Positions 1-5,501 of a DNA stretch of 5,868 bases are shown piece after piece. The notes beneath the pieces are model-generated. The model worked only from the letters and a program-made list of their open reading frames with translations. It was not told the DNA's origin and searched no databases. The stretch spans positions 1 to 5,868 of the forward strand of contig CAYJOP010000109.1 of the NCBI GenBank assembly GCA_964371835.1, in the 5' to 3' direction. Every line of letters starts with the position of its first letter. Position 1 is the first letter of the stretch. The DNA is from CAYJAD01 sp964371835 (lineage in GTDB: Bacteria; Desulfobacterota; Desulfovibrionia; Desulfovibrionales; Desulfovibrionaceae). The position numbers and the translations under genes were made by a program.

Positions 1-1
1 G

Positions 2-289
2 AATGGTTCACACACTCTAAACAATAGCGGTAGCATTATTGTTAGAGGTGCTGGTAGGTCGGTTCACGGCATGAATGCCCTTGCTGTGACTAACGGTTCA
101 CACACTTTAAGCAATAGCGGTAGCATTATTGTTAGAGGTGCTGGTGATTCGGTTCGCGGCATGTCTGCCCAAGCTAGAGATGGCTCCCATAACCTCAGTA
201 ATAGTGGTACTATAACCGTTAGTGGTAATGATCAAGTTTACGGCATGCTTGTTGAAGGAACTGGCACGCATAATATTTCAAATACTGGT
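2..289 (+). repeat. Tandem passenger repeats (about 90-bp unit, three copies plus a partial fourth)
   Basis: Unit 1 covers 2-91 (30 codons), unit 2 92-178 (29 codons), unit 3 179-262 (28 codons), and a short fourth piece runs to 289. Each begins [N/D]GSH[T/N]L[N/S]NSG and continues [S/T]I-V-G---V-GM. Units 1 and 2 are nearly identical at the DNA level over their first ~78 bases, with about nine differences; unit 3 has diverged. The repeats stay in frame, so gain or loss of a unit would change passenger length without breaking the protein. Confidence 0.85.
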
Positions 290-754
290 TATATTTGGCA
301 ATTTGGGCAAGGCCATAGCTTAACCCCAGAAGTGGGCTTAAGTTATCTTGGCACACATACTGGTGCCTATGATATAAAATGGAGCGGACCTACAGCCGCA
401 GGGCTTGGCGGTATGTACGACATGAGCTATGATGATAGCTATTATAACGCCTTTTATGCCAACTTTAACCTTGATTGGCGTAGTGAGTGGGAACTTCAAA
501 ATAATAAAAGCCTTGCCCTGCTTGTGGGGGCGGGACTTCGCCAAAAACTAAGTGCTAATGATATGGAAGCTAGCTTGCGTATGCTTGGCTCAAAATACAC
601 AACGCAATACACAGAAGACCCAACTACATTCTTGGTCAACGCTGGCCTTGAATATAATATTGATAACTTTAGCGTGAGCCTTAACTATGGCGGCGGCTTT
701 GGTGCACATCAGACTAGTCATGGTGGGAATGTCATGGTTAAACTTGAATTTTAA
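2..754 (+). CDS. Autotransporter-like outer-membrane protein, C-terminal part (5' end outside window; barrel apparently shortened)
   Basis: The reading frame is open from the first bases (frame starting at 2) to a TAA at 752-754, so the gene begins upstream. The first ~96 residues are passenger-type repeats with the core SNSGTI/SNSGSI, typical of beta-helical autotransporter adhesins. From about position 290 (YIWQFGQGHSLTPEVGLSY) the sequence becomes barrel-like: alternating hydrophobic strands, many Tyr/Gly/Asn, and a C-terminal beta-signal ending VMVKLEF with terminal Phe, the hallmark recognised by the BAM complex. Type V autotransporters thread the passenger through a 12-strand barrel of about 260-280 residues. 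Here only about 154 residues follow the repeats, and no linker helix is visible. The join is therefore abrupt, and the product may be a deletion derivative, a silent cassette or a decaying gene. The family call is fairly sure; functionality is doubtful. The internal ATG at 71 lies inside a repeat and is not the real start. Confidence 0.8.
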   Translation, partial: NGSHTLNNSGSIIVRGAGRSVHGMNALAVTNGSHTLSNSGSIIVRGAGDSVRGMSAQARDGSHNLSNSGTITVSGNDQVYGMLVEGTGTHNISNTGYIWQFGQGHSLTPEVGLSYLGTHTGAYDIKWSGPTAAGLGGMYDMSYDDSYYNAFYANFNLDWRSEWELQNNKSLALLVGAGLRQKLSANDMEASLRMLGSKYTTQYTEDPTTFLVNAGLEYNIDNFSVSLNYGGGFGAHQTSHGGNVMVKLEF

Positions 755-791
755 TTTTATAGGGCGTTGAAAACGCACCATCTACTTCGTC

Positions 792-956
792 AGAGGGTAT
801 TTTTTGTCGGGTCATTTATACATTCGCAAGGCAGATTTTATGCAAACGGAAGTTAATTCCGTTTGCCAGCCTTGCTCATTCTACGGCGAGCTAACGCTCG
901 CTACTACCGTAGGCTTTAGTTGTAATTTCATGGCATCACTCCCAAAAATACCCTCT
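792..956. repeat. Inverted-repeat-bounded structured element A (three-way-junction layout)
   Basis: The arms AGAGGGTATTTTT (792-804) and AAAAATACCCTCT (944-956) are perfect 13-bp reverse complements. Inside, a two-part stem runs 826-875: GCAAGGC pairs with GCCTTGC (826-832/869-875), enclosing the perfect 10-bp stem GCAAACGGAA/TTCCGTTTGC (842-851/857-866) with loop GTTAA. A second stem at 881-912 has CTACGG/CCGTAG outside and GCGAGC/GCTCGC (886-891/896-901) inside. Outer arms plus two inner hairpins would fold as a three-way junction. It could be a non-autonomous mobile repeat of the MITE/REP kind, or a structured RNA at the 3' end of the autotransporter transcript. I do not recognise a named family. 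Confidence 0.55.
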
Positions 957-1052
957 TCCTCGTATCTGTCACGTTTTGAACACCCTAATTTAAGATATAT
1001 TTTGCTAAAACAAAAAATCCTTGCAAAATGTATTGTTGAAAACTTAAAGGCA

Positions 1053-1088
1053 TGGACTGCCACGTCGCTACACTCCTCGCAGTTGACA
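1053..1088 (-). repeat. Remnant of a dispersed palindromic repeat (resembles the TGCGAGGAG...GACGTGGCAATCCA type)
   Basis: Read on the minus strand, 1088-1053 contains CTGCGAGGAG, then AGCGACGTGGCAGTCCA. This resembles an intergenic repeat pattern remembered from several unrelated bacteria, starting TGTCATTGCGAGGAG and ending GACGTGGCAATCCA. The ends carry the short inverted repeat ACTGC (1056-1060)/GCAGT (1079-1083). There is only one copy in the window and the likeness rests on memory, so the family call is tentative. Confidence 0.4.
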
Positions 1089-1261
1089 GAATATAGCAAT
1101 GTCAAAACACATACAATTACAAACATTTATGTAAAATAGAACTCAAAGCGGTACTCAAAATCAAGAAAAATATTTTATGAATTTTAATATATAATGAACC
1201 GTGCTTTACAAGTTTTATACTAATAACTAAACCCACTTCCTGTGCTTGTCATCAAATCCAG

Positions 1262-1281
1262 CGAATATGCATGCATATTCG
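1262..1281. terminator. 20-bp perfect palindrome, possible terminator hairpin between convergent genes
   Basis: CGAATATGCATGCATATTCG is its own reverse complement. It lies 36 bp past the stop of the leftward ATPase gene. On the plus strand it is followed by GCTTTTAT, a weak T-run; on the minus strand there is no T-run. It may end rightward transcripts, stabilise the 3' end of the leftward mRNA, or bind a dimeric regulator. The position fits a 3'-end role best, but the evidence is modest. Confidence 0.35.
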
Positions 1282-1317
1282 GCTTTTATAGTGCCGATAT
1301 AATTATAAACAGTTATT

Positions 1318-3495
1318 CTAAACTCGCATAACTCGACTGGCATTTAACACCGCAAGCAGGGCAACGCCAACGTCTGCAAAAACCGCTTCCCATAAACCAG
1401 AAATGCCAACTAATCCAAGGCTAACAAATATAAATTTAATGCCAAGGGCCATAACAATATTTTGCCAAACAATACTTCTTGTGGCACGCGCTATGCGCAA
1501 AAGCTCTGGTACTCTGGCTGGATTATCATCAAGCACCACCACATCTGCTGTTTCCACTGCGGCTTCAGATCCGAGGCCACCCATGGCAATGCCAATGCCA
1601 GCGGTTGCAAGAACTGGTGCGTCATTTATGCCATCGCCCATGAATAATGTTTCATTGGCAGGGGCAAGTTTTTCAAGTTCGGCGGCTTTATCTTGTGGTA
1701 GGAGGCGGCTTTTTACCACATCAAGTGGCAGGTGCGTGGCAATATTTTGCGCACCAAATTCATGGTCGCCAGTAAGCATGGCCAATGTGCTAATACCTTC
1801 TTTACGAAGACTATTAAGGGCATACGCTGCTTCTGGCCTTAGGGTATCTGCCCCCACAAGGCAACCCATGTATACATTATCCTTGGCTACTAAGGCTAGG
1901 CTTCCACCTTCTGCTGAGAGGGCGTCAAAAGAAGCTGCTAATGGTAAGCCTGATATTTCAGGTAAAGAGCTTAAAAAGTCATAAGTGCCTACGGTGATAG
2001 TTGTATTTTCAGTGGTGGCAATAACTCCCTTGCCAGGAAATTCTTGAACATTTAGCTGGTCAACCTCAAGCATTTTACCGTGGCGCAGTAAACAATCCTT
2101 CACAATGGCTTTGGCTAGTGGGTGATTGGAGCGGCTTTCCGCAAGGCCAGCCCAAGCCATGAGTTCATCCTCGGTGGCTTGGCCCTCCACATGCCTTTGG
2201 GTAATACTAAAAGTGCCGTGAGTAAGTGTGCCAGTTTTATCAAATGCCGCCACTTTAACATGCTGTAAGGCGTCAAGCACATAGCCGCCTTTCACTAAAA
2301 TTCCCCTACGAGAAGCAGCACCAATGCCACCAAAATATCCCAAGGGTATGGAAATAATTAAGGCGCATGGGCAAGAAACAACTAATAAAACTAAGGCCCT
2401 ATAAATCCAAGTGGAAAAATCACCAGCACCAAAAAGTGGCGGTAATAGGGCAACTAAAATGGCGGCGAACACCACAGCTGGGGTGTAGTATCTAGCAAAA
2501 CGTGTTACAAAACGCTCAGTTGGAGCCTTGCGAGCATTGGCATTTTCAACCATTTCCAAAATACGAGCAACAGAGGTGTTTTGAAAAACTTCTGTTACTT
2601 TGAGTACTAAGGCGCTGTCTTTATTGACACAACCAGCAAAAACATGAACGCCGTTTTCAGCCGTTACTGGCATGGACTCGCCAGTTAATGGGGCTGTGTC
2701 AATTTCAGAAATGCCATCCACAACCACGGCATCAAGCGGAATTTTTTCGCCAGGGCGCACTAAAACATAGGCACCAAGCTCCACATCTTCTGGATTCATA
2801 TCCTTAACATTATGGCCCTTGCGGTCACAAACATGCGCAATGGAAGGCTTTGCTGCAAGTAAGGCTTTTATGGAGTGGCGTGATTTTCCTGCGGCTTTTT
2901 CCTGCACATATTCACCAATGCAGTAAAAAAGCATAACGCCAACTGCTTCTTCTAAATGCCCAATGATAATGGCAGCAATGGTTGCACCGCCCATAAGGGT
3001 AAATTCATTAAAAAAATCTTTCTTTTGTAAGGACTTCCAACCTTCGTTAAGCACATTATGCCCACAAAGCACATAGGGTAGGGCAAAACAAAATAAAATA
3101 ATTATGCGATTTAACGTGTCATATTGCTCAACAGCAGGCCAAAAATTTTCTGCAAGCAAACCAAATATCATCAAAATAGCACATATTATCATCGTCTTAA
3201 GTGTGGGGCTGTGATCCTCCTCCATGTCATCATGCGCAGTATGATTAGTATGGTCTTTATGACTATGGGCCAATGAAATTTCTTCAAATGGCTCAATATA
3301 TGTGCCCCTTTCAATATTATCTGCAATAATATTCATGGCTTCTAGTGAAGGTTCAGTGTCGCTTTCAAGGCGTAATCTATATGTGTCCATATTAATACTT
3401 GCACCGCTAACCCCTTCCATATCTAAAAGGGCGCCCTCAATGCGGGCAGCACATGCGCTACAGTGTAGTTTTTGAACTCTAAAAAAATAAATCAT
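1318..3495 (-). CDS. zntA: Zn2+/Cd2+/Pb2+-translocating P1B-type ATPase (ZntA/CadA family)
   Basis: This 725-residue inner-membrane pump exports soft divalent metals using ATP. The N-terminal metal-binding (HMA) domain at about 1-70 has HCSAC, with Cys12 and Cys15. A His-rich linker (77-95, seven His) follows. Membrane segments lie near 100-118, 128-147, 162-198 (two), 338-356, 365-385, 675-695 and 698-720. The actuator motif TGES is at 271-274, and the transmembrane metal site CPC at 375-377 is followed by SIPLGYFGG. The phosphorylation motif DKTGT has Asp419; HP is at 458-459, MLTGD at 573-577 and GDGIND at 620-625. Lys687 and Asp708 match the conserved Lys and Asp of the ZntA subgroup, which separates it from copper pumps. 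The length is normal and it looks intact. Its ribosome site (GAGGA, 3507-3503 on the minus strand) overlaps the stop codon of the upstream repressor, suggesting translational coupling. Exact metal preference cannot be read from sequence; the CadA name would serve equally well. Confidence 0.93.
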   Translation of the reverse strand: MIYFFRVQKLHCSACAARIEGALLDMEGVSGASINMDTYRLRLESDTEPSLEAMNIIADNIERGTYIEPFEEISLAHSHKDHTNHTAHDDMEEDHSPTLKTMIICAILMIFGLLAENFWPAVEQYDTLNRIIILFCFALPYVLCGHNVLNEGWKSLQKKDFFNEFTLMGGATIAAIIIGHLEEAVGVMLFYCIGEYVQEKAAGKSRHSIKALLAAKPSIAHVCDRKGHNVKDMNPEDVELGAYVLVRPGEKIPLDAVVVDGISEIDTAPLTGESMPVTAENGVHVFAGCVNKDSALVLKVTEVFQNTSVARILEMVENANARKAPTERFVTRFARYYTPAVVFAAILVALLPPLFGAGDFSTWIYRALVLLVVSCPCALIISIPLGYFGGIGAASRRGILVKGGYVLDALQHVKVAAFDKTGTLTHGTFSITQRHVEGQATEDELMAWAGLAESRSNHPLAKAIVKDCLLRHGKMLEVDQLNVQEFPGKGVIATTENTTITVGTYDFLSSLPEISGLPLAASFDALSAEGGSLALVAKDNVYMGCLVGADTLRPEAAYALNSLRKEGISTLAMLTGDHEFGAQNIATHLPLDVVKSRLLPQDKAAELEKLAPANETLFMGDGINDAPVLATAGIGIAMGGLGSEAAVETADVVVLDDNPARVPELLRIARATRSIVWQNIVMALGIKFIFVSLGLVGISGLWEAVFADVGVALLAVLNASRVMRV

Positions 3496-3505
3496 GGTAT
3501 TGTCC

Positions 3506-3925
3506 TCACTCTTGCGAAATATCCTCGCCTGCTTGGGCGTGAATGTGGTTTAGATGTTGCATTTCTTGCAAGTGCAATTGCATATTTGTACCTTTTTCAA
3601 TTTTCAAAATTTTATTCAATAGCTCCTCATCCTCAATAATACGAGGGCTTTGCTTAAGGCATTCATGCACCCATTGCAAAGCTTGAGTTATTGACTCATT
3701 GGCAGGGTTTGCAGGTAATTGATAATATGCAAATCTGCTACTTTTTACGCATTCAATAAGCTGGGCTTGGCGTAAAATTGATAAATGCTTAGATGTGGTT
3801 GAAGCTGCTAAGCCTAACAATGTTGTGAGTTGACAAACACATAGTGGGTATTTTCTTAGTGCCATAAGAATTCTTGCCCTATTTTCATCGCCCAAGGCCT
3901 TGGCTAAATTGCAAAAGTGAAACAT
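3506..3925 (-). CDS. ArsR/SmtB-family metal-sensing repressor
   Basis: This 139-residue winged-helix repressor is expected to bind the operator at its own promoter and release it when metal binds. The core has the family pattern: KALGDENRARILMAL at about 9-23, then LCVCQL with Cys29 and Cys31, the metal-site dyad seen in ArsR and CadC. The recognition helix TTSKHLSILRQAQLIE (43-58) and the wing (SSRFAYYQL, 62-70) follow. Cys5 near the N-terminus could supply a third ligand, as in CadC-type Cd/Pb sensors. The tail, about residues 100-139, is unusual for its His (LHLQEMQHLNHIH, 117-129). The start is ATG at 3925 with AGGAG six bases upstream. The stop is 10 bp before the ATPase gene, so the two form an operon. 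Whether it senses Cd/Pb/Zn or As cannot be settled here; the neighbouring ATPase favours Cd/Pb/Zn. Confidence 0.9.
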   Translation of the reverse strand: MFHFCNLAKALGDENRARILMALRKYPLCVCQLTTLLGLAASTTSKHLSILRQAQLIECVKSSRFAYYQLPANPANESITQALQWVHECLKQSPRIIEDEELLNKILKIEKGTNMQLHLQEMQHLNHIHAQAGEDISQE

Positions 3926-3938
3926 AAATATCTCCTAC

Positions 3939-3958
3939 ATTTCGTCATGTGGCGAAAT
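3939..3958. promoter_or_regulatory. Probable ArsR-family operator
   Basis: Perfect 6-bp arms ATTTCG (3939-3944) and CGAAAT (3953-3958) are separated by 8 bp. The palindrome overlaps the -10 box and the predicted start point and sits just upstream of the repressor's ribosome site. That is where an ArsR/SmtB dimer would block transcription. The arms do not match a textbook SmtB or CadC box exactly, so the call rests on symmetry and position. Confidence 0.6.
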
Positions 3959-3984
3959 ATAGATGTGTAATTTGAATTTGTCAA
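3956..3984 (-). promoter_or_regulatory. Sigma70 promoter of the repressor-ATPase operon
   Basis: On the minus strand the -35 is a consensus TTGACA (3984-3979), the spacer is exactly 17 bp, and the -10 is TATATT (3961-3956). The start point should fall near 3949, giving a leader of about 24 nt before the ATG at 3925. Confidence 0.8.
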
Positions 3985-4026
3985 TAAATTTAAAAATTAT
4001 ACATGGCAAAATTGTGTAAAATTTAC

Positions 4027-4081
4027 TTGCTTTTGATTTTGATTTTGATTATCATTATCTTGTATCGAAATAAGATATAAT
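4027..4081 (+). promoter_or_regulatory. Candidate flavodoxin promoter region
   Basis: One pair is TTGCTT (4027-4032), 17 bp, TATCAT (4050-4055), which puts the -10 inside the Fur box and leaves about 35-40 nt of leader. A perfect TATAAT at 4076-4081 is also present, but it lacks a good -35 and would start the mRNA within or just before the ribosome site. I favour the first; both would be blocked by Fur. Confidence 0.45.
4041..4059 (+). promoter_or_regulatory. Fur box upstream of flavodoxin
   Basis: GATTTTGATTATCATTATC matches the classical 19-bp Fur box (GATAATGATAATCATTATC) at 16 of 19 positions, including the whole right half. It is preceded by further TTTTGA units, giving TTTTGATTTTGATTTTGATT from 4031, which could extend the binding surface. 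It implies Fe-Fur repression of flavodoxin when iron is plentiful, as established for flavodoxins in many bacteria. Confidence 0.8.
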
Positions 4082-4098
4082 ATTTTAAGGAGATGTTA

Positions 4099-4545
4099 AT
4101 GATGAAAGTTTTAATTGTTTATGGTTCTACCACTGGAAACACAGAATTTGTTGCCTCACACATTGAAAAAAAATTAACTGCTGAAGGTTTTTCAGTAAAA
4201 AACGAAAGTGCTGAAAATGTTTCTGCATCTGGTCTTTGCGACGATTATGAGTTAATTCTTTTTGGTTGCTCCACTTGGGGTGAAGACGAAATTGAATTGC
4301 AAGACGACTTCATTCCACTTTTTGATGATTTTGATAATATTAATGCATCAGGCAAAAAAACTGCTGTTTTTGGTTGCGGTGATAGTAGTTATACTTATTT
4401 TTGCGGAGCTGTGGATGCCATTGAACAAAAATTATCTGGCATGGGAGCTGATGTCATTGACACTTTAAAGATTGACGGTGAGCCTCAGTCTGAAAAGGAT
4501 GCCATAGATGAATTTGTAAAAACTGTTATTAATGGTGTAAAATAA
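4099..4545 (+). CDS. fld: Flavodoxin (short-chain, Desulfovibrio type)
   Basis: This small cytoplasmic FMN protein carries low-potential electrons and replaces ferredoxin when iron is scarce. Starting at ATG 4099 it has 148 residues, the length remembered for Desulfovibrio vulgaris flavodoxin, and the motifs fall at the same numbers. The FMN phosphate loop STTGNT is at 10-15, and the flavin-stacking residues are Trp60 (GCSTWGED) and Tyr98 (GCGDSSYTYFCGA). The acidic stretch ELQDDFIPLFDDFD lies at about 66-79. The ribosome site AAGGAG is at 4087-4092. An in-frame ATG at 4093 abuts it and is unlikely; 4102 is the other plausible start. A Fur box lies about 40 bp upstream. A possible 3' hairpin (TGCCTTG 4555-4561 with CAAGGCA 4583-4589) follows the stop but has no T-run. 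Confidence 0.96.
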   Translation: MMKVLIVYGSTTGNTEFVASHIEKKLTAEGFSVKNESAENVSASGLCDDYELILFGCSTWGEDEIELQDDFIPLFDDFDNINASGKKTAVFGCGDSSYTYFCGAVDAIEQKLSGMGADVIDTLKIDGEPQSEKDAIDEFVKTVINGVK

Positions 4546-4554
4546 GCAATAACT

Positions 4555-4589
4555 TGCCTTGGGCTATTAAGAGCAGTGTATTCAAGGCA
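4555..4589 (+). other. Hairpin just downstream of flavodoxin
   Basis: Perfect 7-bp arms TGCCTTG and CAAGGCA flank a 21-nt loop, beginning 10 bases after the stop codon. No T-run follows, so it is better seen as a possible 3'-end stabiliser than as an intrinsic terminator. Transcription may continue into the region downstream. Confidence 0.35.
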
Positions 4590-4617
4590 GTATAGAACTT
4601 GTTGATATATAACAAAT

Positions 4618-4889
4618 TTAAAACCGCGTATGCGAGAATGAAACCTTTATAAAGAGTCCTTTACAATCATTTTGAAACTTTATTTTTGTGCTTTTTCAGT
4701 AAATTTGCATGTGCTAGAAAATTTGCTGTGCAGGATAAAAGACTGAAAAATCAGTCAGTTAACGGCGAAGCAAAGCTCCGCCTATTATTGATTTTTGGTC
4801 GCATTGACTGTCGTCAACGCTCCAAAAGACTCATCCTTATATTAATGCGTAGGCTTAACCTTGGTTAGATGTGGCATACGCGGTTTTAA
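4618..4889. repeat. 272-bp element B closed by 16-bp perfect inverted repeats (MITE-like or structured RNA)
   Basis: TTAAAACCGCGTATGC at 4618-4633 is the exact reverse complement of GCATACGCGGTTTTAA at 4874-4889. Inside are a near-direct repeat AAATTTGCATGTGC (4701-4714)/AAATTTGCTGTGC (4719-4731) and a perfect GACTGA-aaaa-TCAGTC hairpin (4741-4756). GGCGAAGC-aaa-GCTCCGCC (4764-4782) has one mismatch. A long hairpin at 4793-4827 has TTTTGG/CCAAAA outside and TTGAC/GTCAA inside, and TAACC-tt-GGTTA is at 4856-4867. No transposase and no convincing ORF lie inside. The ends carry TTAA, which could be part of the repeat or a duplicated target; no other clear duplication is visible. A non-autonomous transposable element or a structured RNA are the two main readings. 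Confidence 0.6.
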
Positions 4890-4946
4890 TAATCTTTTAA
4901 CAATCCACTTAGATTAAAAAATATTAAATGAAGAGGAGATTTAGTC

Positions 4947-5348
4947 ATGAAAAAAAAGTTTAATATGAGTATGCGTAAAAGTGTAACTGGTATGCATATT
5001 GCGCTTTCTGGTAGTTTTAGTCCTAAAAATCTTGCTGACTTTTCAGCCCTAATAGGCGAGGCAGAAATTGAAAATTCACGAATTTTTTTGGATGTGCGTG
5101 AGCTAAATCCCATGAATGAAGGCCAGCGCAATGTTTTTAAGCTTTGTTATGCGCATATTCCATCAAAGAATGTATTTTTTAAGGGAAAGCTAGGTACAGA
5201 ACTTGGGCATCAAGGCAATAGAATTTTGTTCATGAAGGATCATTCTTGTAAGTGTGCTGGCGCTTGTAAGTCTTGTGCTTGTCAAAATAGGGCAAAAAAT
5301 CGCGATGAAAAATATGACTTTATCAAAAAGAAATTTGCAGCAAAGTAA
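4947..5348 (+). CDS. Small protein of unknown function: STAS-like N-terminal part with C-terminal Cys cluster
   Basis: The start is ATG 4947 with GAGGAG at 4933-4938, eight bases upstream; the protein has 133 residues. I do not recognise it by name. Residues about 14-80 alternate strands and helices in the manner of STAS/anti-anti-sigma folds: GMHIALSGSF strand, KNLADFSALIGEAE helix, SRIFLDVREL strand, then NEGQRNVFKLC helix and KNVFFKG. The phosphorylatable Ser expected of a true anti-anti-sigma factor is not clearly placed. Residues 99-113 hold HSCKCAGACKSCACQ, a CxCx3CxxCxC cluster (Cys101, 103, 107, 110, 112) after His99, which looks like a metal or Fe-S site. The tail is Lys-rich. There are no membrane segments or signal peptide, so it is probably cytoplasmic. 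It lies downstream of the Fur-controlled flavodoxin on the same strand, separated by element B, and shared control is possible. The gene is likely real; function is unknown. Confidence 0.75.
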   Translation: MKKKFNMSMRKSVTGMHIALSGSFSPKNLADFSALIGEAEIENSRIFLDVRELNPMNEGQRNVFKLCYAHIPSKNVFFKGKLGTELGHQGNRILFMKDHSCKCAGACKSCACQNRAKNRDEKYDFIKKKFAAK

Positions 5349-5438
5349 ACTTGTATGAATGCAATTACAATTTGATGACAAACCCACTCTTGGCTTGTAC
5401 CGTCTAAAACAGACAACATAGATAAGGAGGCTGTTGTT

Positions 5439-5474
5439 TTGGCAGTAATGTACAAAGTCAGCTACCTAATTTAG
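5439..5474 (+). CDS. Possible 11-codon leader peptide
   Basis: A strong AAGGAGG (5424-5430) lies eight bases before TTG 5439, which opens a reading frame MAVMYKVSYLI ending at TAG 5472-5474. The codons for Tyr-Lys-Val-Ser cover the 5' strand of the antiterminator pairing (5452-5462), so a translating ribosome would favour the terminator. There is no run of one amino acid to hint at a signal. The start is uncertain (ATG 5448 is in frame but 17 bases from the ribosome site), and the peptide may be incidental. Confidence 0.3.
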   Translation: MAVMYKVSYLI

Positions 5475-5501
5475 CAGTAAAGCAATCACTATAAATTTTC
5501 T

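Larger units (their letters stand above)
755..1317. other. Gene-free convergent intergenic region
   Basis: This lies between the autotransporter stop and the stop of the leftward metal ATPase gene, so two transcripts converge here. I see no supported protein gene. It contains a short GCGTT-gaa-AACGC hairpin at 764-776 just after the autotransporter (no T-run, so a weak terminator candidate), the inverted-repeat element at 792-956, the palindromic-repeat remnant at 1053-1088, an AT-rich stretch at about 1089-1240 without recognisable content, and the perfect palindrome at 1262-1281. Confidence 0.7.

Noticed and set aside
804..1139. Open frame of 111 codons on the plus strand
   Set aside because: It runs through the stems of element A and the palindromic repeat, lacks a ribosome site, and its protein has no recognisable fold or composition. 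The overlapping 81-codon frame on the other strand (881-1126) fails for the same reasons.
1190..1195. TATAAT as a promoter in the convergent region
   Set aside because: No acceptable -35 at the right distance and no gene downstream on that strand; expected by chance in AT-rich DNA.
1403..1984. Open frame of 193 codons antisense to the ATPase gene
   Set aside because: It is a shadow of the ATPase gene on the opposite strand: Ser/Pro/Ala-rich, no family features, while the leftward frame has every P-type ATPase motif.
4093..4101. ATG 4093 as the flavodoxin start
   Set aside because: It directly abuts the AAGGAG ribosome site, leaving no spacing. ATG 4099 gives six bases and a 148-residue protein that lines up with the Desulfovibrio type.
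4741..4867. Integron attC site
   Set aside because: GTTAAC and GGCGAAGC-type stems recall attC sites, but the paired core sites in the required order are not present and there is no integrase or gene cassette.
4686..4868. 60-codon frame inside element B
   Set aside because: No ribosome site, passes through several hairpins, and the product is low-complexity Arg/Leu-rich. The region is better explained as a structured repeat.
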